Assembly (NCBI RefSeq): GCF_900103625.1
Contig: NZ_LT629700.1
Location: forward strand, 248,001-312,000
DNA length: 64,000 bases
Reading direction: 5' to 3'
Origin: Corynebacterium mycetoides
Lineage (GTDB): Bacteria; Actinomycetota; Actinomycetes; Mycobacteriales; Mycobacteriaceae
The notes under the pieces were generated by a model. That model was not told where the DNA came from, ran no database searches, and saw nothing but the letters and a program-made list of their open reading frames with translations. Positions 28,884 to 37,900 of this stretch are shown piece by piece (within the stretch, counting starts at the first letter, position 1; each line of letters begins with the position of its first letter). The translations under genes and the position numbers were made by a program.

Positions 28884-30101
28884 GTGAAAACACAGCCGAG
28901 AGTTCTTGCTATCGTCCTCGCGGGAGGAGAGGGGAAGCGCCTGTTCCCCCTCACCGCAGACCGCGCCAAGCCCGCCGTGCCGTTCGCGGGCAACTACCGC
29001 CTGATCGATTTCGTCCTGTCCAATCTGGTCAACGCCGGCTACATGCGCATCGCGGTGCTGACGCAGTACAAGTCGCACTCGCTCGACCGTCACGTGGCCA
29101 CCGCGTGGAACGTCTCGGGTCCGACCCCGCAGTACATCGCGTCGGTGCCCGCCCAGCAGCGCCGCGGCAAGCGCTGGTTTTCCGGCTCGGCCGACGCCAT
29201 CGTGCAGTCGCTCAACCTGATTTACGACGACAAGCCGGACTACGTGCTGGTCTTCGGCGCCGACCACGTCTACCGCATGGACCCGTCCCAGATGGTGGAG
29301 GACCACATCGCCTCCGGCAAGGACGCCACCGTCGCGGGCATCCGGGTGCCGCGCCACGAGGCCACCGCGTTCGGGTGCATCCAGGCCGACGCGGACGGCA
29401 CCATCACGGAGTTCTTGGAAAAGCCGGCCGACCCGCCCGGCACCCCGGATGACCCGGAGGTGACGTTCGCCTCCATGGGCAACTACGTCTTTTCCACGGA
29501 GCCGCTGATCAAGGCGCTGCTGGAGGACGAGGAGAACGACGACTCCGACCACGACATGGGCGGCGACATCATCCCGTACTTCGTGCGCAAGGGCCAGGCC
29601 AACGTCTACGACTTCTCCGGCAACGAGGTGCCGGGCGCGACCGAGCGCGACAAGGGCTACTGGCGCGACGTGGGCACCATCGACTCGTTCTACGAGGCCC
29701 ACATGGACCTGATTTCCTCGCTGCCGATCTTCAACCTGTACAACAAGGCGTGGCCGATCCACTCCACGGAGGAGGACAACCTGCCCCCGGCGAAGTTCGT
29801 CATGGGCGGCATCGCGCAGGAGTCCATCGTGGCGTCCGGGTCCATCATCTCGGGCGCGACGGTGCGCAACTCCGTGGTCTCCACCGACGTGCTCGTGGAG
29901 GAAGGCGCGACCGTCGAGGGGTCCGTGCTCCTTCCGGGCGTGCGCGTGGGCAAGGGCGCGGTCGTGCGCCGCGCCATTTTGGACAAGAACGTCTACGTCT
30001 CCGACGGCGAGTACATCGGCGTAGACATCGAGCGCGACCGCGGCCGCTTCACCATCTCCGACGGAGGCGTCGTCGTGGTGGGCAAGAACGAAGTGATCTA
30101 G
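28884..30101 (+). CDS. glgC: Glucose-1-phosphate adenylyltransferase GlgC
   Basis: 405 residues from GTG 28884. Nucleotidyltransferase motif [13 protein letters not shown] near residue 12, [29 protein letters not shown] for metal binding, and [13 protein letters not shown]-terminal beta-helix ([19 protein letters not shown]) follows. It makes ADP-glucose from glucose-1-phosphate and ATP, feeding glgA. Its stop shares the palindrome CTAG with the convergent O-methyltransferase gene. Confidence 0.95.
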   Translation: MKTQPRVLAIVLAGGEGKRLFPLTADRAKPAVPFAGNYRLIDFVLSNLVNAGYMRIAVLTQYKSHSLDRHVATAWNVSGPTPQYIASVPAQQRRGKRWFSGSADAIVQSLNLIYDDKPDYVLVFGADHVYRMDPSQMVEDHIASGKDATVAGIRVPRHEATAFGCIQADADGTITEFLEKPADPPGTPDDPEVTFASMGNYVFSTEPLIKALLEDEENDDSDHDMGGDIIPYFVRKGQANVYDFSGNEVPGATERDKGYWRDVGTIDSFYEAHMDLISSLPIFNLYNKAWPIHSTEEDNLPPAKFVMGGIAQESIVASGSIISGATVRNSVVSTDVLVEEGATVEGSVLLPGVRVGKGAVVRRAILDKNVYVSDGEYIGVDIERDRGRFTISDGGVVVVGKNEVI

Positions 30102-30754
30102 CGCTTCGTCACCAGCGTCCACCCGCCGTCGAGCGGGAGGTGGGTGACCACGGCGTTGTCATCCGCGGCGAGCTTATCGACGTCCGCCTGCGCCGCGCGC
30201 GCAGCCTCGGTGGGGCGGTCGCGGCGGGTGGCGTCGGCCACTGTGCCGTCGAGAAGCGAGCCGGCGAGCACCAGCGTGCCGCCGGGCGCGAGCAGCGGCC
30301 AGGCGACCGCGACAACGGCGCTGAGCTCCGCTGGCTCGACGTCGGCGAAGACGAGGCGGTAGGACGCGGGCGCCAGGCGGCCCATCACATCGAGCGGGCG
30401 CGCGGTGAGGAAGCGGGCCCGCGAGGGTGCGAACCCGCCGAGGCGGAAGGACTCTTTCGCGCTGGCGAGGTGGGCGGCCTCGGGGTCGATGCAGGTCACC
30501 GTCGCCTTGTCGGGCAGGCCCTTCAGGATGTGCAGGCCCACCACGCCCGCGGCGGGGGTCACGGCCACCGCGCCGTGGGTCGACTGCCCGGCCGCCGCCA
30601 GGGTGGACAGCAGCGCGCCGGCGGCCGCGCCGGGGACCGGCAGGTGGTTCTCCTCGGCTTCGGTGCGCGCCCGCGCCAGCCCGGCGCCGATCGGCTCGGC
30701 GACGGGGCGCGACGCGATATACGAGGTCATGGAAACGTAGGCGGATTCAGTCAC
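30098..30754 (-). CDS. SAM-dependent O-methyltransferase (Rv1220c-like)
   Basis: About 218 residues. A Rossmann methyltransferase of the caffeoyl-CoA type with [34 protein letters not shown] and [18 protein letters not shown] 30754 is chosen since TAGTAT ends 7 nt before it; ATG 30763 and GTG 30775 are upstream alternatives. The same gene lies divergent to sigE in M. tuberculosis (Rv1220c/Rv1221). Substrate unknown. Confidence 0.85.
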   Translation of the reverse strand: MTESAYVSMTSYIASRPVAEPIGAGLARARTEAEENHLPVPGAAAGALLSTLAAAGQSTHGAVAVTPAAGVVGLHILKGLPDKATVTCIDPEAAHLASAKESFRLGGFAPSRARFLTARPLDVMGRLAPASYRLVFADVEPAELSAVVAVAWPLLAPGGTLVLAGSLLDGTVADATRRDRPTEAARAAQADVDKLAADDNAVVTHLPLDGGWTLVTKR

Positions 30755-30761
30755 GCCACCC

Positions 30762-30767
30762 ATACTA
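30762..30767 (-). promoter_or_regulatory. -10 box TAGTAT of the O-methyltransferase gene
   Basis: On the minus strand TAGTAT is followed by 7 nt and GTG (30754). This geometry decides the start over the upstream candidates, one of which (ATG 30763) would overlap the box. Confidence 0.45.
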
Positions 30768-30883
30768 GGCCCCACCGGGGCATGAGAGTGCGGGTCACGG
30801 AGTTAGCGGATTGTTACCCGTTCACAGGGTGTTTGCACCGAACTTTCCTGGCTTTTACATCCCATGCGTGAAAACATGTACAC

Positions 30884-31504
30884 ATGGATCCTCTGCCTGA
30901 CGCTCCCGACACACCCACCGGCCCGGATGGCCTGACGGGAACAGCCGCGTTCGACGCGGGCACGGGGGAAATGCCGTCGTGGTCCGAGCTGGTGGCCGAG
31001 CACGCCGACAGCGTCTACAGGCTCGCGTTCCGTCTCTCCGGCAACCAGCACGACGCGGAGGACCTGACGCAGGAGACCTTCATGCGGGTGTTCCGCAGCC
31101 TCAAGAACTACCAGCCCGGCACCTTCGAGGGCTGGCTGCACCGCATCACCACCAACCTCTTCCTCGACATGGTCCGCCACCGCGCGAAGATCCGGATGGA
31201 GGCCCTGCCGGAGGACTACGAGCGGGTCCCCGGCACGGACATGACCCCGGAGCAGGCGTACTCGGTGGCCAACCTGGACCCGGCGCTGCAGAAGGCGCTC
31301 GACGAGCTCAGCCCCGATTTCCGCGTCGCCGTTGTCCTGTGCGACGTGGTGGGGATGAGCTACGAGGAGATCGCCGATACGCTCGGGGTGAAGATGGGCA
31401 CGGTGCGCTCGCGCATCCACCGCGGCCGCACCCAGCTCCGGGCGAGCCTGGAGGCCCAAGCGGTGAGCGACGAGTCCGCGAAGGAGCTCATCCGGGCGCG
31501 TTGA
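30884..31504 (+). CDS. sigE: ECF sigma factor SigE
   Basis: 206 residues. Sigma region 2 is seen in [20 protein letters not shown] (near residue 46) with [12 protein letters not shown], and region 4 in [20 protein letters not shown] with RSRIHRG (near 155-185). The first 35 residues are an acidic, Pro-rich extension. SigE directs the envelope and heat stress response; its anti-sigma gene follows. Divergent from the O-methyltransferase gene, as in mycobacteria. Confidence 0.94.
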   Translation: MDPLPDAPDTPTGPDGLTGTAAFDAGTGEMPSWSELVAEHADSVYRLAFRLSGNQHDAEDLTQETFMRVFRSLKNYQPGTFEGWLHRITTNLFLDMVRHRAKIRMEALPEDYERVPGTDMTPEQAYSVANLDPALQKALDELSPDFRVAVVLCDVVGMSYEEIADTLGVKMGTVRSRIHRGRTQLRASLEAQAVSDESAKELIRAR

Positions 31505-31584
31505 GGGCGTGTCGGTGGATAAATCCCGCGGGAGTGCGTTGAATGGGGAGTATTACACTGCCCGGTGATGTTGTGAGGTGCCAA

Positions 31585-31590
31585 AGGAGG
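31585..31590 (+). promoter_or_regulatory. Strong Shine-Dalgarno AGGAGG of cseE
   Basis: AGGAGG lies 6 nt before ATG 31597, deciding this start over the upstream in-frame ATG at 31543 and the GTG at 31594. Confidence 0.7.
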
Positions 31591-31596
31591 TTCGTG

Positions 31597-31971
31597 ATGG
31601 CGATGCGCCTGCCCGGCCCGGCGCCGCGGAAAAAGCGGAAGTTCTCCTCGACCGAGCATTTGAGCCCCGAGGCGGTGGCGGCGTTCGCGGACGCCGAGTT
31701 GTCCCAGTCCGCACTGCACCGCGCTCGAGTGCACATCGTGCAGTGCCCGGAGTGCCGCGCCGAGGTCACCCAGCAGCGCGCGGCGGCGGAACAGCTGCGT
31801 TGCCGCAACGCCGACGAGTCCGTCCGCGCGCCCCTGTCGCTGGTGCAGCAGCTCACGCAAATGACCGAAACCAACGCAGGGTTCGACGAGCGCGGTGCCG
31901 AGTCGGACGCCCGGCCGAACCTAGCGGGCATCGTGGACAGCGCGTACCGCGCGCTCAAGCGCCGGGGGTAA
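31597..31971 (+). CDS. cseE: Anti-sigma factor of SigE (CseE/RseA type)
   Basis: 124 residues. The zinc-binding anti-sigma motif His-x3-Cys-x2-Cys is in RVHIVQCPECRAEV (near residue 50), preceded by HLSPEAVAAFADAELS, the usual ZAS N-terminus. No membrane segment, so it is a cytoplasmic anti-sigma factor like mycobacterial RseA. It lies 92 nt after sigE. A basic N-terminus (PGPAPRKKRKFSS) precedes the domain. Confidence 0.9.
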   Translation: MAMRLPGPAPRKKRKFSSTEHLSPEAVAAFADAELSQSALHRARVHIVQCPECRAEVTQQRAAAEQLRCRNADESVRAPLSLVQQLTQMTETNAGFDERGAESDARPNLAGIVDSAYRALKRRG

Positions 31972-31974
31972 GGT
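31969..31974 (+). promoter_or_regulatory. -10 box TAAGGT of tatB overlapping the cseE stop codon
   Basis: TAAGGT begins with the TAA stop codon of cseE and ends 6 nt before the tatB GTG at 31981, the leaderless geometry. Confidence 0.45.
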
Positions 31975-31980
31975 GTAGAC

Positions 31981-32403
31981 GTGTTTTCCAACATCGGATG
32001 GGGCGAGATCTTCTTCATTCTCGTCATCGGGCTGATCATCATCGGCCCGGAGCGGCTGCCCGGGGTGATTCAGGACGTTCGCGCCGCCATCTACGCCGCG
32101 AGAAAGGCGATCAACAACGCCAAGAAGGAGCTTGACGGCGAGCTCGAGGGCTTCGGGGAGTTCCGCCAGCCGCTGAACACCGTGACGGAGTACGCGGCCA
32201 TGGGCCCGCGCCGGGCGATGGCCAAGGTGTTCTTCGACGGCGACGAGCAGTTCCTCGACGAGTTCGACCCCCGCACGCAGCTCGATAACACCCCGAAACC
32301 GGCCAACCCCGGGCCGCGCCCCGCGAAGTCGGGGTCAGCGGGGTCCACAAAGGTGGACCCCGACAAGCAGGGCGGCGGGTTCTCCTGGGCTGACATCACC
32401 TAG
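31981..32403 (+). CDS. tatB: Twin-arginine translocase subunit TatB
   Basis: 140 residues from GTG 31981. One N-terminal membrane helix (IGWGEIFFILVIGLIIIGP) with the conserved Glu and the FGP-like hinge (GPERLP), then an amphipathic helix (VRAAIYAARKAINNAKKEL) and a disordered charged tail. It is part of the receptor complex for folded Tat substrates. The sigE-cseE-tatB order lacks the htrA gene found here in mycobacteria. Confidence 0.93.
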   Translation: MFSNIGWGEIFFILVIGLIIIGPERLPGVIQDVRAAIYAARKAINNAKKELDGELEGFGEFRQPLNTVTEYAAMGPRRAMAKVFFDGDEQFLDEFDPRTQLDNTPKPANPGPRPAKSGSAGSTKVDPDKQGGGFSWADIT

Positions 32404-32407
32404 AGAA

Positions 32408-33541
32408 TCACCTAGGGCTGACGCCTAGTCCCTTCCCCACGAGGGAGGAGCGGCGCGTCTTCAGCTTGGCGGCCACCTCGTGGATCGCCCGGGCAGCGGG
32501 GGAGTCCGGCTCGGAGAGGACGACCGGGTGGCCGTCGTCGCCGTGCTCGCGCAGCTTCTGGTCGAGCGGGATCGACCCGAGCAGCGGGACGTTGTCGGTG
32601 TCCGTCAGGGCCGTGAGCCGCTCGGCGACCTTCTCGCCGCCGCCCTCGCCGAAGATGGTGAATACGCTGCCGTCGGGCATGACCATGCCGGCCATGTTCT
32701 CCATCACGCCGGCGATTGTCTGGCCGGTCTGCTGGGCAATCGTGCCGGCGCGCTCCGCCACCTCGGCGGCCGCGGCCTGCGGGGTGGTCACGATGATCAA
32801 CTCGGCGTTGGGCACCAGCTGCGCCACGGTGATGGCCACGTCGCCGGTCCCCGGCGGCAGGTCCATGAACAGCACGTCCAGGTCGCCCCAGTAGACGTCG
32901 CTGAGGAACTGCTGGATGGCGCGGGTGAGCATCGGGCCGCGCCATACGATCGGGGCGTTGCCCTCGACGAACTGGCCGACGGAGATGTGGCGCACACCGT
33001 GGCTAATCGGGGGCATGATCATGTCGTCGACGACAGTGGGGGCCTTGTCGGTCGAGCCCATGAGCCCGGGCACCGAATGGCCGTAGATGTCGGCGTCGAG
33101 TACACCCACCGTCAGGCCCTGGGCGGCGAGCGCGGTGGCGAGGTTGACCGTCATGGATGACTTGCCCACGCCGCCCTTGCCGGAGGCGACCGCGTACACG
33201 CGCGTGCGGCTGTCCGGGTCGGCGAACGGGATGGTGGGGGTGGTCTGCTCGCCGCGAAGCTTGAGGCTCAACGCGCGGCGCTGCTCGTCGCTCATGGTGT
33301 GCATGTGCACGTCGACGGAGCCGACCCCGTCGAGCTCTTCGAGCACGGCGCGCGCGTTGGACTGGATGGTGTCGCGCATAGGGCACCCGGCGATGGTGAG
33401 GTAGACGCCGACGGAGACGTCCGCGCCGTCGATAGTGACGGACTCGACCATGTCGAGTTCGGTGATGGGTCGGCCGATCTCCGGGTCCTCCACGCGGGAG
33501 AGCGCCTCGCGGACCTGTGGTTCAGTAAGTGAAGTAGCCAT
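32408..33541 (-). CDS. mrp: Mrp/NBP35-family ATP-binding protein
   Basis: 377 residues. An N-terminal DUF59-like domain (about 1-95) precedes the ATPase with the deviant Walker A ASGKGGVGKSSMTVNLA near residue 115, the switch DADIYGHSVPG and LPPGTGDVAI. It loads iron-sulfur clusters onto apoproteins. The usual CxxC after ENM is replaced by ENMAGMVMPDGS, so cluster binding through that motif is absent. TATACT lies 9 nt upstream of the start on the minus strand. Confidence 0.92.
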   Translation of the reverse strand: MATSLTEPQVREALSRVEDPEIGRPITELDMVESVTIDGADVSVGVYLTIAGCPMRDTIQSNARAVLEELDGVGSVDVHMHTMSDEQRRALSLKLRGEQTTPTIPFADPDSRTRVYAVASGKGGVGKSSMTVNLATALAAQGLTVGVLDADIYGHSVPGLMGSTDKAPTVVDDMIMPPISHGVRHISVGQFVEGNAPIVWRGPMLTRAIQQFLSDVYWGDLDVLFMDLPPGTGDVAITVAQLVPNAELIIVTTPQAAAAEVAERAGTIAQQTGQTIAGVMENMAGMVMPDGSVFTIFGEGGGEKVAERLTALTDTDNVPLLGSIPLDQKLREHGDDGHPVVLSEPDSPAARAIHEVAAKLKTRRSSLVGKGLGVSPR

Positions 33542-33596
33542 TTGGTTGCAAGTATAGGCAGCCGATGTCGCGCCACCGCAGGCCGTCCCGAATAAA

Positions 33597-33609
33597 AATC
33601 ATTATGATT
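33597..33609 (+). promoter_or_regulatory. 13-bp palindrome overlapping the -10 box of the stress-protein gene
   Basis: AATCAT-T-ATGATT is a perfect inverted repeat. The -10 box TATGAT (33603-33608) lies within it and ends 7 nt before ATG 33616. A repressor bound here would block the promoter. The A/T-rich form recalls Fur-family operators, but no regulator can be named. Confidence 0.45.
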
Positions 33610-33615
33610 GGACAC

Positions 33616-34176
33616 ATGACAACCTCTTTTTCCCAGGCAAACAATAATCCGTCCCGCCAGCGCACCCGCCCCACCGGGTGGCCGGTGGGCTCTTTTACGA
33701 CGTACGAGGACGCGCAGCGCGCGGTCGACGGCCTGTCTGACCAGGAGTTCCGCGTCGAGGACTTAACCATCGTCGGCGTCGACCTGATGCAGGTGGAAAA
33801 CGTCACCGGCCGCCTGACGTGGCCGCGCGTGCTCGGCAGCGGCGCGCTGTCCGGTGCGTGGCTGGGTATCTTCATCGGCCTGATTTTCTCGCTGTTCGCG
33901 CTCCCGGGCGCCGGGTGGGCCATCTTCCTGTGGTCGATCCTCATCGGCGCCATCTTCGGCCTCATCTTCGCGGCCGTGGGCTACGCGTTCACGGGCGGCA
34001 AGCGCGACTTCTCCTCCATGACCACCATCGTCGCCGGGCGTTACGACGTCCTGTGCGCCCCCGAATCCGCGCCCAAGGCGCGCGACCTCATCGCGCAGAT
34101 GAACATCGCCCCGCCCGCCCAAAGCACACAGGCTACCCAGGCTAGCCAGACTAGCCAGACTAGCCAGACTGACTAA
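33616..34176 (+). CDS. General stress protein 17M-like membrane protein
   Basis: 186 residues from ATG 33616. The N-terminal domain (PVGSFTTYEDAQRAVDGLSD then VEDLTIVGVDL) is the GSP17M-type fold. Two membrane helices follow (GAWLGIFIGLIFSLFALPG; AIFLWSILIGAIFGLIFAAVG). The C-terminal tail is Thr/Ser/Gln repeats from a 9-bp tandem repeat. Homologs are stress-induced; molecular role unknown. Confidence 0.82.
   Translation: MTTSFSQANNNPSRQRTRPTGWPVGSFTTYEDAQRAVDGLSDQEFRVEDLTIVGVDLMQVENVTGRLTWPRVLGSGALSGAWLGIFIGLIFSLFALPGAGWAIFLWSILIGAIFGLIFAAVGYAFTGGKRDFSSMTTIVAGRYDVLCAPESAPKARDLIAQMNIAPPAQSTQATQASQTSQTSQTD
34129..34173 (+). repeat. Five 9-bp tandem units at the 3' end of the stress-protein gene
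   Basis: Units CAGGCTACC, CAGGCTAGC, CAGACTAGC, CAGACTAGC and CAGACTGAC are directly followed by the TAA stop. They encode Gln-(Ala/Thr)-(Thr/Ser/Asp) repeats. Confidence 0.88.
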
Positions 34177-34179
34177 GCT
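34174..34179 (+). promoter_or_regulatory. -10 box TAAGCT overlapping the upstream stop codon
   Basis: TAAGCT starts with the TAA of the stress-protein gene and ends 6 nt before ATG 34186 of the lipoprotein gene. Confidence 0.45.
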
Positions 34180-34185
34180 GGCCGC

Positions 34186-34941
34186 ATGCTCAGCATGCCC
34201 CCACGCGTGACACGCACTTTCTTGGCAACCACCGCAGCCGCGGCGGTTGCCGTCGGCATCTCTGGATGCGGCGGCCAGGCACCGGCGGAACCCGAGCCGT
34301 TCGTCGTGGGCATCCAGCCCGACTCGACCGAGCAGAAACTGCTCGGAGAGCTGTATCGGGTGCTCCTGCTCTCCGTGGGTCAGCCCGCCGTGGTCGAGGA
34401 GCTCGAGCAGTCCGACACCCCGGCCACAGACGCCGTGCGCTCCGGGGACGCGGACATGGCGATCGCGTGCACGGGGGCCTTGCTCGAGCAGCTCAACCCG
34501 CAGCTGGCCGCCGAGGCTGTGGAGGACACCACCGACTCCAACCTGAACAGCGACACGTTCTCCGAGACCGTGTACGAATACGCCGTCGCATCTTTTCCCG
34601 GCACGGTGATGACGGTGGATCCTTCGCCCGCCGAAGGATGCGCGGCCGCAGGCGAGAAACCGGGGGAGGGGGAGCTGCCGGACAATATCATCCCCGTGTT
34701 CAACAAGGGCGAACTCAACCGCGGCCAGGTCAACCGCCTCAACTTCGTCAACCGGGTGCTCACCACCGAGGAGCTGGCCGAAATGGTCGAGGAGGTCGAC
34801 GCAGGAGCGGACGTCCGCGACGTCATGGCGCAGTGGCTCCTCCAGCGCACCAAGGTATCGGTAGACACAGGGAACACCAGGTCCGAGGACGAAGGCGACG
34901 AGGGGGCCTCCGACAACGTCATAGAACAGCCCCCCGTGTAA
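34186..34941 (+). CDS. Conserved lipoprotein resembling osmoprotectant-binding proteins
   Basis: 251 residues. The signal peptide ends in a lipobox (VGISGC near residue 27). FVVGIQPDSTEQKLLGELYR is like the FTEQ-IL-L motif of OpuAC/ProX osmolyte-binding proteins, but the domain is short and no permease is adjacent. The C-terminus is acidic (DEGDEGASD). It may be a sensor or accessory lipoprotein. The last codons form half of the terminator stem. Start at 34195 (MPPRV) is an alternative. Confidence 0.75.
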   Translation: MLSMPPRVTRTFLATTAAAAVAVGISGCGGQAPAEPEPFVVGIQPDSTEQKLLGELYRVLLLSVGQPAVVEELEQSDTPATDAVRSGDADMAIACTGALLEQLNPQLAAEAVEDTTDSNLNSDTFSETVYEYAVASFPGTVMTVDPSPAEGCAAAGEKPGEGELPDNIIPVFNKGELNRGQVNRLNFVNRVLTTEELAEMVEEVDAGADVRDVMAQWLLQRTKVSVDTGNTRSEDEGDEGASDNVIEQPPV

Positions 34942-34958
34942 GCAAACACGGGGGGCTG
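34927..34958. terminator. Bidirectional 13-bp terminator hairpin between the lipoprotein gene and odhA
   Basis: CAGCCCCCCGTGT (34927-34939) pairs perfectly with ACACGGGGGGCTG (34946-34958), with loop AAGCAA. The left arm encodes the last residues of the lipoprotein and the loop holds its stop codon. No long T-tract in either direction. It separates two convergent genes. Confidence 0.75.
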
Positions 34959-34976
34959 CTGGCCCGAGGGGAGGGC

Positions 34977-37900
34977 TTAGTCGGCGAAGGCTTCGTCGAT
35001 AAGCTGCTGCTCCTCCTGCTGGTGCACCTTGGCCACGCCGGTGGCGGTGGTGGACTGGGAGCGGCGCGACACGCGCACCATCTCCGGCATGTTGTCCACG
35101 AAGTTGCGCAGGTGCTCGCTATAGAACGGCCACGGGCCCTGGTTGGCGGGCTCGTCCTGCACGAAGCGGATCTGCTTCGCGTTGGGGTAGTTGGCAAACG
35201 CGTCGGACAGGCGGTTGAACGGAATCGGGTGGAGCATCTCGATGCGGATGATCGCGACATCATCGCGCTTGTCCTTCTGGCGGCGCTTGTCCAGCTCCCA
35301 GTAGATCTTGCCCGAGCACAGCAGGATGGTGGTCACCTTGGAGTGGTCCGCGCCCTCGATCTTCTTGTTGCCGCGGGCGACGAAGAAGGGGTCGTCGATG
35401 ACGGATTGGAAGCGGTCGACCTCGATGAAGTCCGCCGGCTGGGACACGGCCGCCTTGTTGCGCAGCATGGACTTCGGGGTGAAGACGATCAGCGGGCGCT
35501 TCATGTCCCCGAGGGCCTGGCGGCGCAGCAGGTGGAAGTGGTTGGCCGGCGTCGACGGCTGGGCGATCGTCATGGAGCCCTCCGCGACGAGCTGCAAGAA
35601 GCGCTCGATGCGGGCCGAGGAGTGATCCGGGCCCTGGCCCTCGTAACCGTGCGGCAGCAGGGAGATGAGGCCGGAAAGCTGGCCCCACTTCGTCTCGCCG
35701 GAGGCGATGTACTCGTCGATGATGGTCTGGCCGCCGTTGGCGAAGTCGCCGAACTGGGCCTCCCACGCGACGACCGCGTTGGAGTTGCCGATGGTGTAGC
35801 CGTACTCGAAGCCCAGGCCCGCGTACTCGGTCAGGGCGGAGTTGTACACCTCGAAGCGGCCCCCGTTGTCCGCCTCCTGCGCGTTGTAGTCCAGCGGGTT
35901 GAAGCTCTCGCCCGTCTCCGGGTCGTAGAGCACCGCGTGGCGCTGCGTGAAGGTGCCGCGCTGGGAGTCCTCGCCGGCCAGGCGGACGAACTTGCCCTCC
36001 TCGGCCAGCGAGCCGAAGGCGAGCAGCTCGCCCCAGCCCCAGTCGATGTCGCCGTCGGTGAGCGAGGAGCCGCGCTTCTTGATCACCGAGCCCAGGCGCT
36101 TGTTCGGGGTGAAAGCGTCCGGCAGGTCCGCGTACGCCTTGGCCAGGCGCGCGAAGGTCTCCTCGGTGATGTTGGTGTCCAGGCCCAGGGTGAGCTCCTG
36201 CGCCTCGGTGATGCCGGTCTGCTCGCTCGGCTTGCCCTCGCTCGCCTTGACGTCAGAGAACACCGAATCCAGCTGGTCGTGGAAGTCCTGCGCTGCGATC
36301 TCCGCTTCTTCCGCGGTGATGTCGCCGCGGCCGATGAGGTCGTGGGTGTAGCGGGTGCGCACCGACGGGTGGGACTGGATCTGCTCGTACATGAGCGGCT
36401 GAGTCACCGTCGGGTCGTCGGCCTCGTTGTGGCCGCGCAGGCGGTAGCAGATCAGGTCGATGAAGACGTCCTTACCAAACTCGCGACGGTACTCGGTGGC
36501 CAGCTGCGCCACCCAGGCCGCGGCCTCCGGGTCGTCGCCGTTGACGTGGAAGACGGGGCAGTCGAAGCCCTTAGCCAGGTCGGTGGCGTAGAAGGTGGAG
36601 CGGCCCGACTCCGGGGTGGTGGTGAATCCGATCTGGTTGTTCACCACGATGTGGACGGTGCCGCCCACGGTGTAGCCGGGCAGGTTGGCCAGGTTAAGTG
36701 TTTCCTGCACGATGCCCAGGCCGGCGAAGGAGGCGTCGCCGTGCAGCATGAGCGGCACGATCGGGTGGTCGGTGCGGCCCTGGGTGTGGCGCAGGGCGTC
36801 GTCCTTGGCGCGGGCGATGCCCACGAGCACCGGGTCCACGGCCTCGAGGTGGGAGGGGTTGGCGGCCAGGGAGACCTTGATCTCGCCGTCGCCGAACATC
36901 TGGATGTGCTCGCCCTCGAAACCGAGGTGGTACTTCACATCGCCGGAGCCGCCCTGCTGGGCGGACTGCATGTTGCCCTCGAACTCGTTGAAGATGGTCG
37001 AGACGGGCTTGCCCACGATGTTGAACAGCACGTTGAGGCGGCCGCGGTGCGGCATGCCGATGACGACTTCCTCCAGGCCCTGGCCGGCGGCGGTGTCAAT
37101 CACCGCGTCCATGAGCGGGATGAGCGTCTCCGCGCCCTCGAGGGAGAAGCGCTTCTGGCCCAGGTACTTGGTCTGCAGGAAGTTCTCGAACGCCTCGGCG
37201 GCGTTGAGCTTCTGCAGGATGTACTTCTGCTCCGCGCTCGTCGGCTTGGGCATGCCGGCCTCGATGCGGTCGCGCAGCCACTCGCGCTCGTCGCGGTCGA
37301 GGACGTGGGTGTACTCGGCGCCGACGTGCAGGGTGTAGGCGGCGCGCAGGCGGGAGAGCACCTCGCGCAGCGTCATGGTCTCCTTGCCGCCGAACCCGCC
37401 GACGTGGAAGGTGCGGTCCAGGTCCCACAGGGTCAGCCCGTGGGTCTCCATCTCCAGGTCGCGGGAGTCCGGCTTGGGCAGGCCCGGCTGCTTCCAGCGC
37501 AGCGGGTTGGTGTCCGCGATGAGGTGGCCGCGGGAGCGGTACGCCTCAATGAGCTGCATAACCCGGGTGTCCTTGTTGATGCCCGAGTTCGGCAGGTCCT
37601 GGGCCCAGCGCAGCGGGGAGTAGGGGATGCCCATGGAGGTGAAGATGTCGTCCCAGAAGGCGTCGTCGATAAGCAGCTGGGAGATGGTGCGCAGGAACTC
37701 GCCCGATTCCGCGCCCTGGACCACGCGGTGGTCGTAGGTGGAGGTCAGGGTGACCAGCTTGCCCACGCCGAGCTCGGCGAGGCGGTCCTCGGAGGCGCCG
37801 GCGAACTCGGCCGGGTAATCCATGGCGCCGACGCCGACGATGGTGCCCACGCCGTTACTCAGGCGCGGGATGGAGTGGCGGGTGCCGATGCCGCCCGGGT

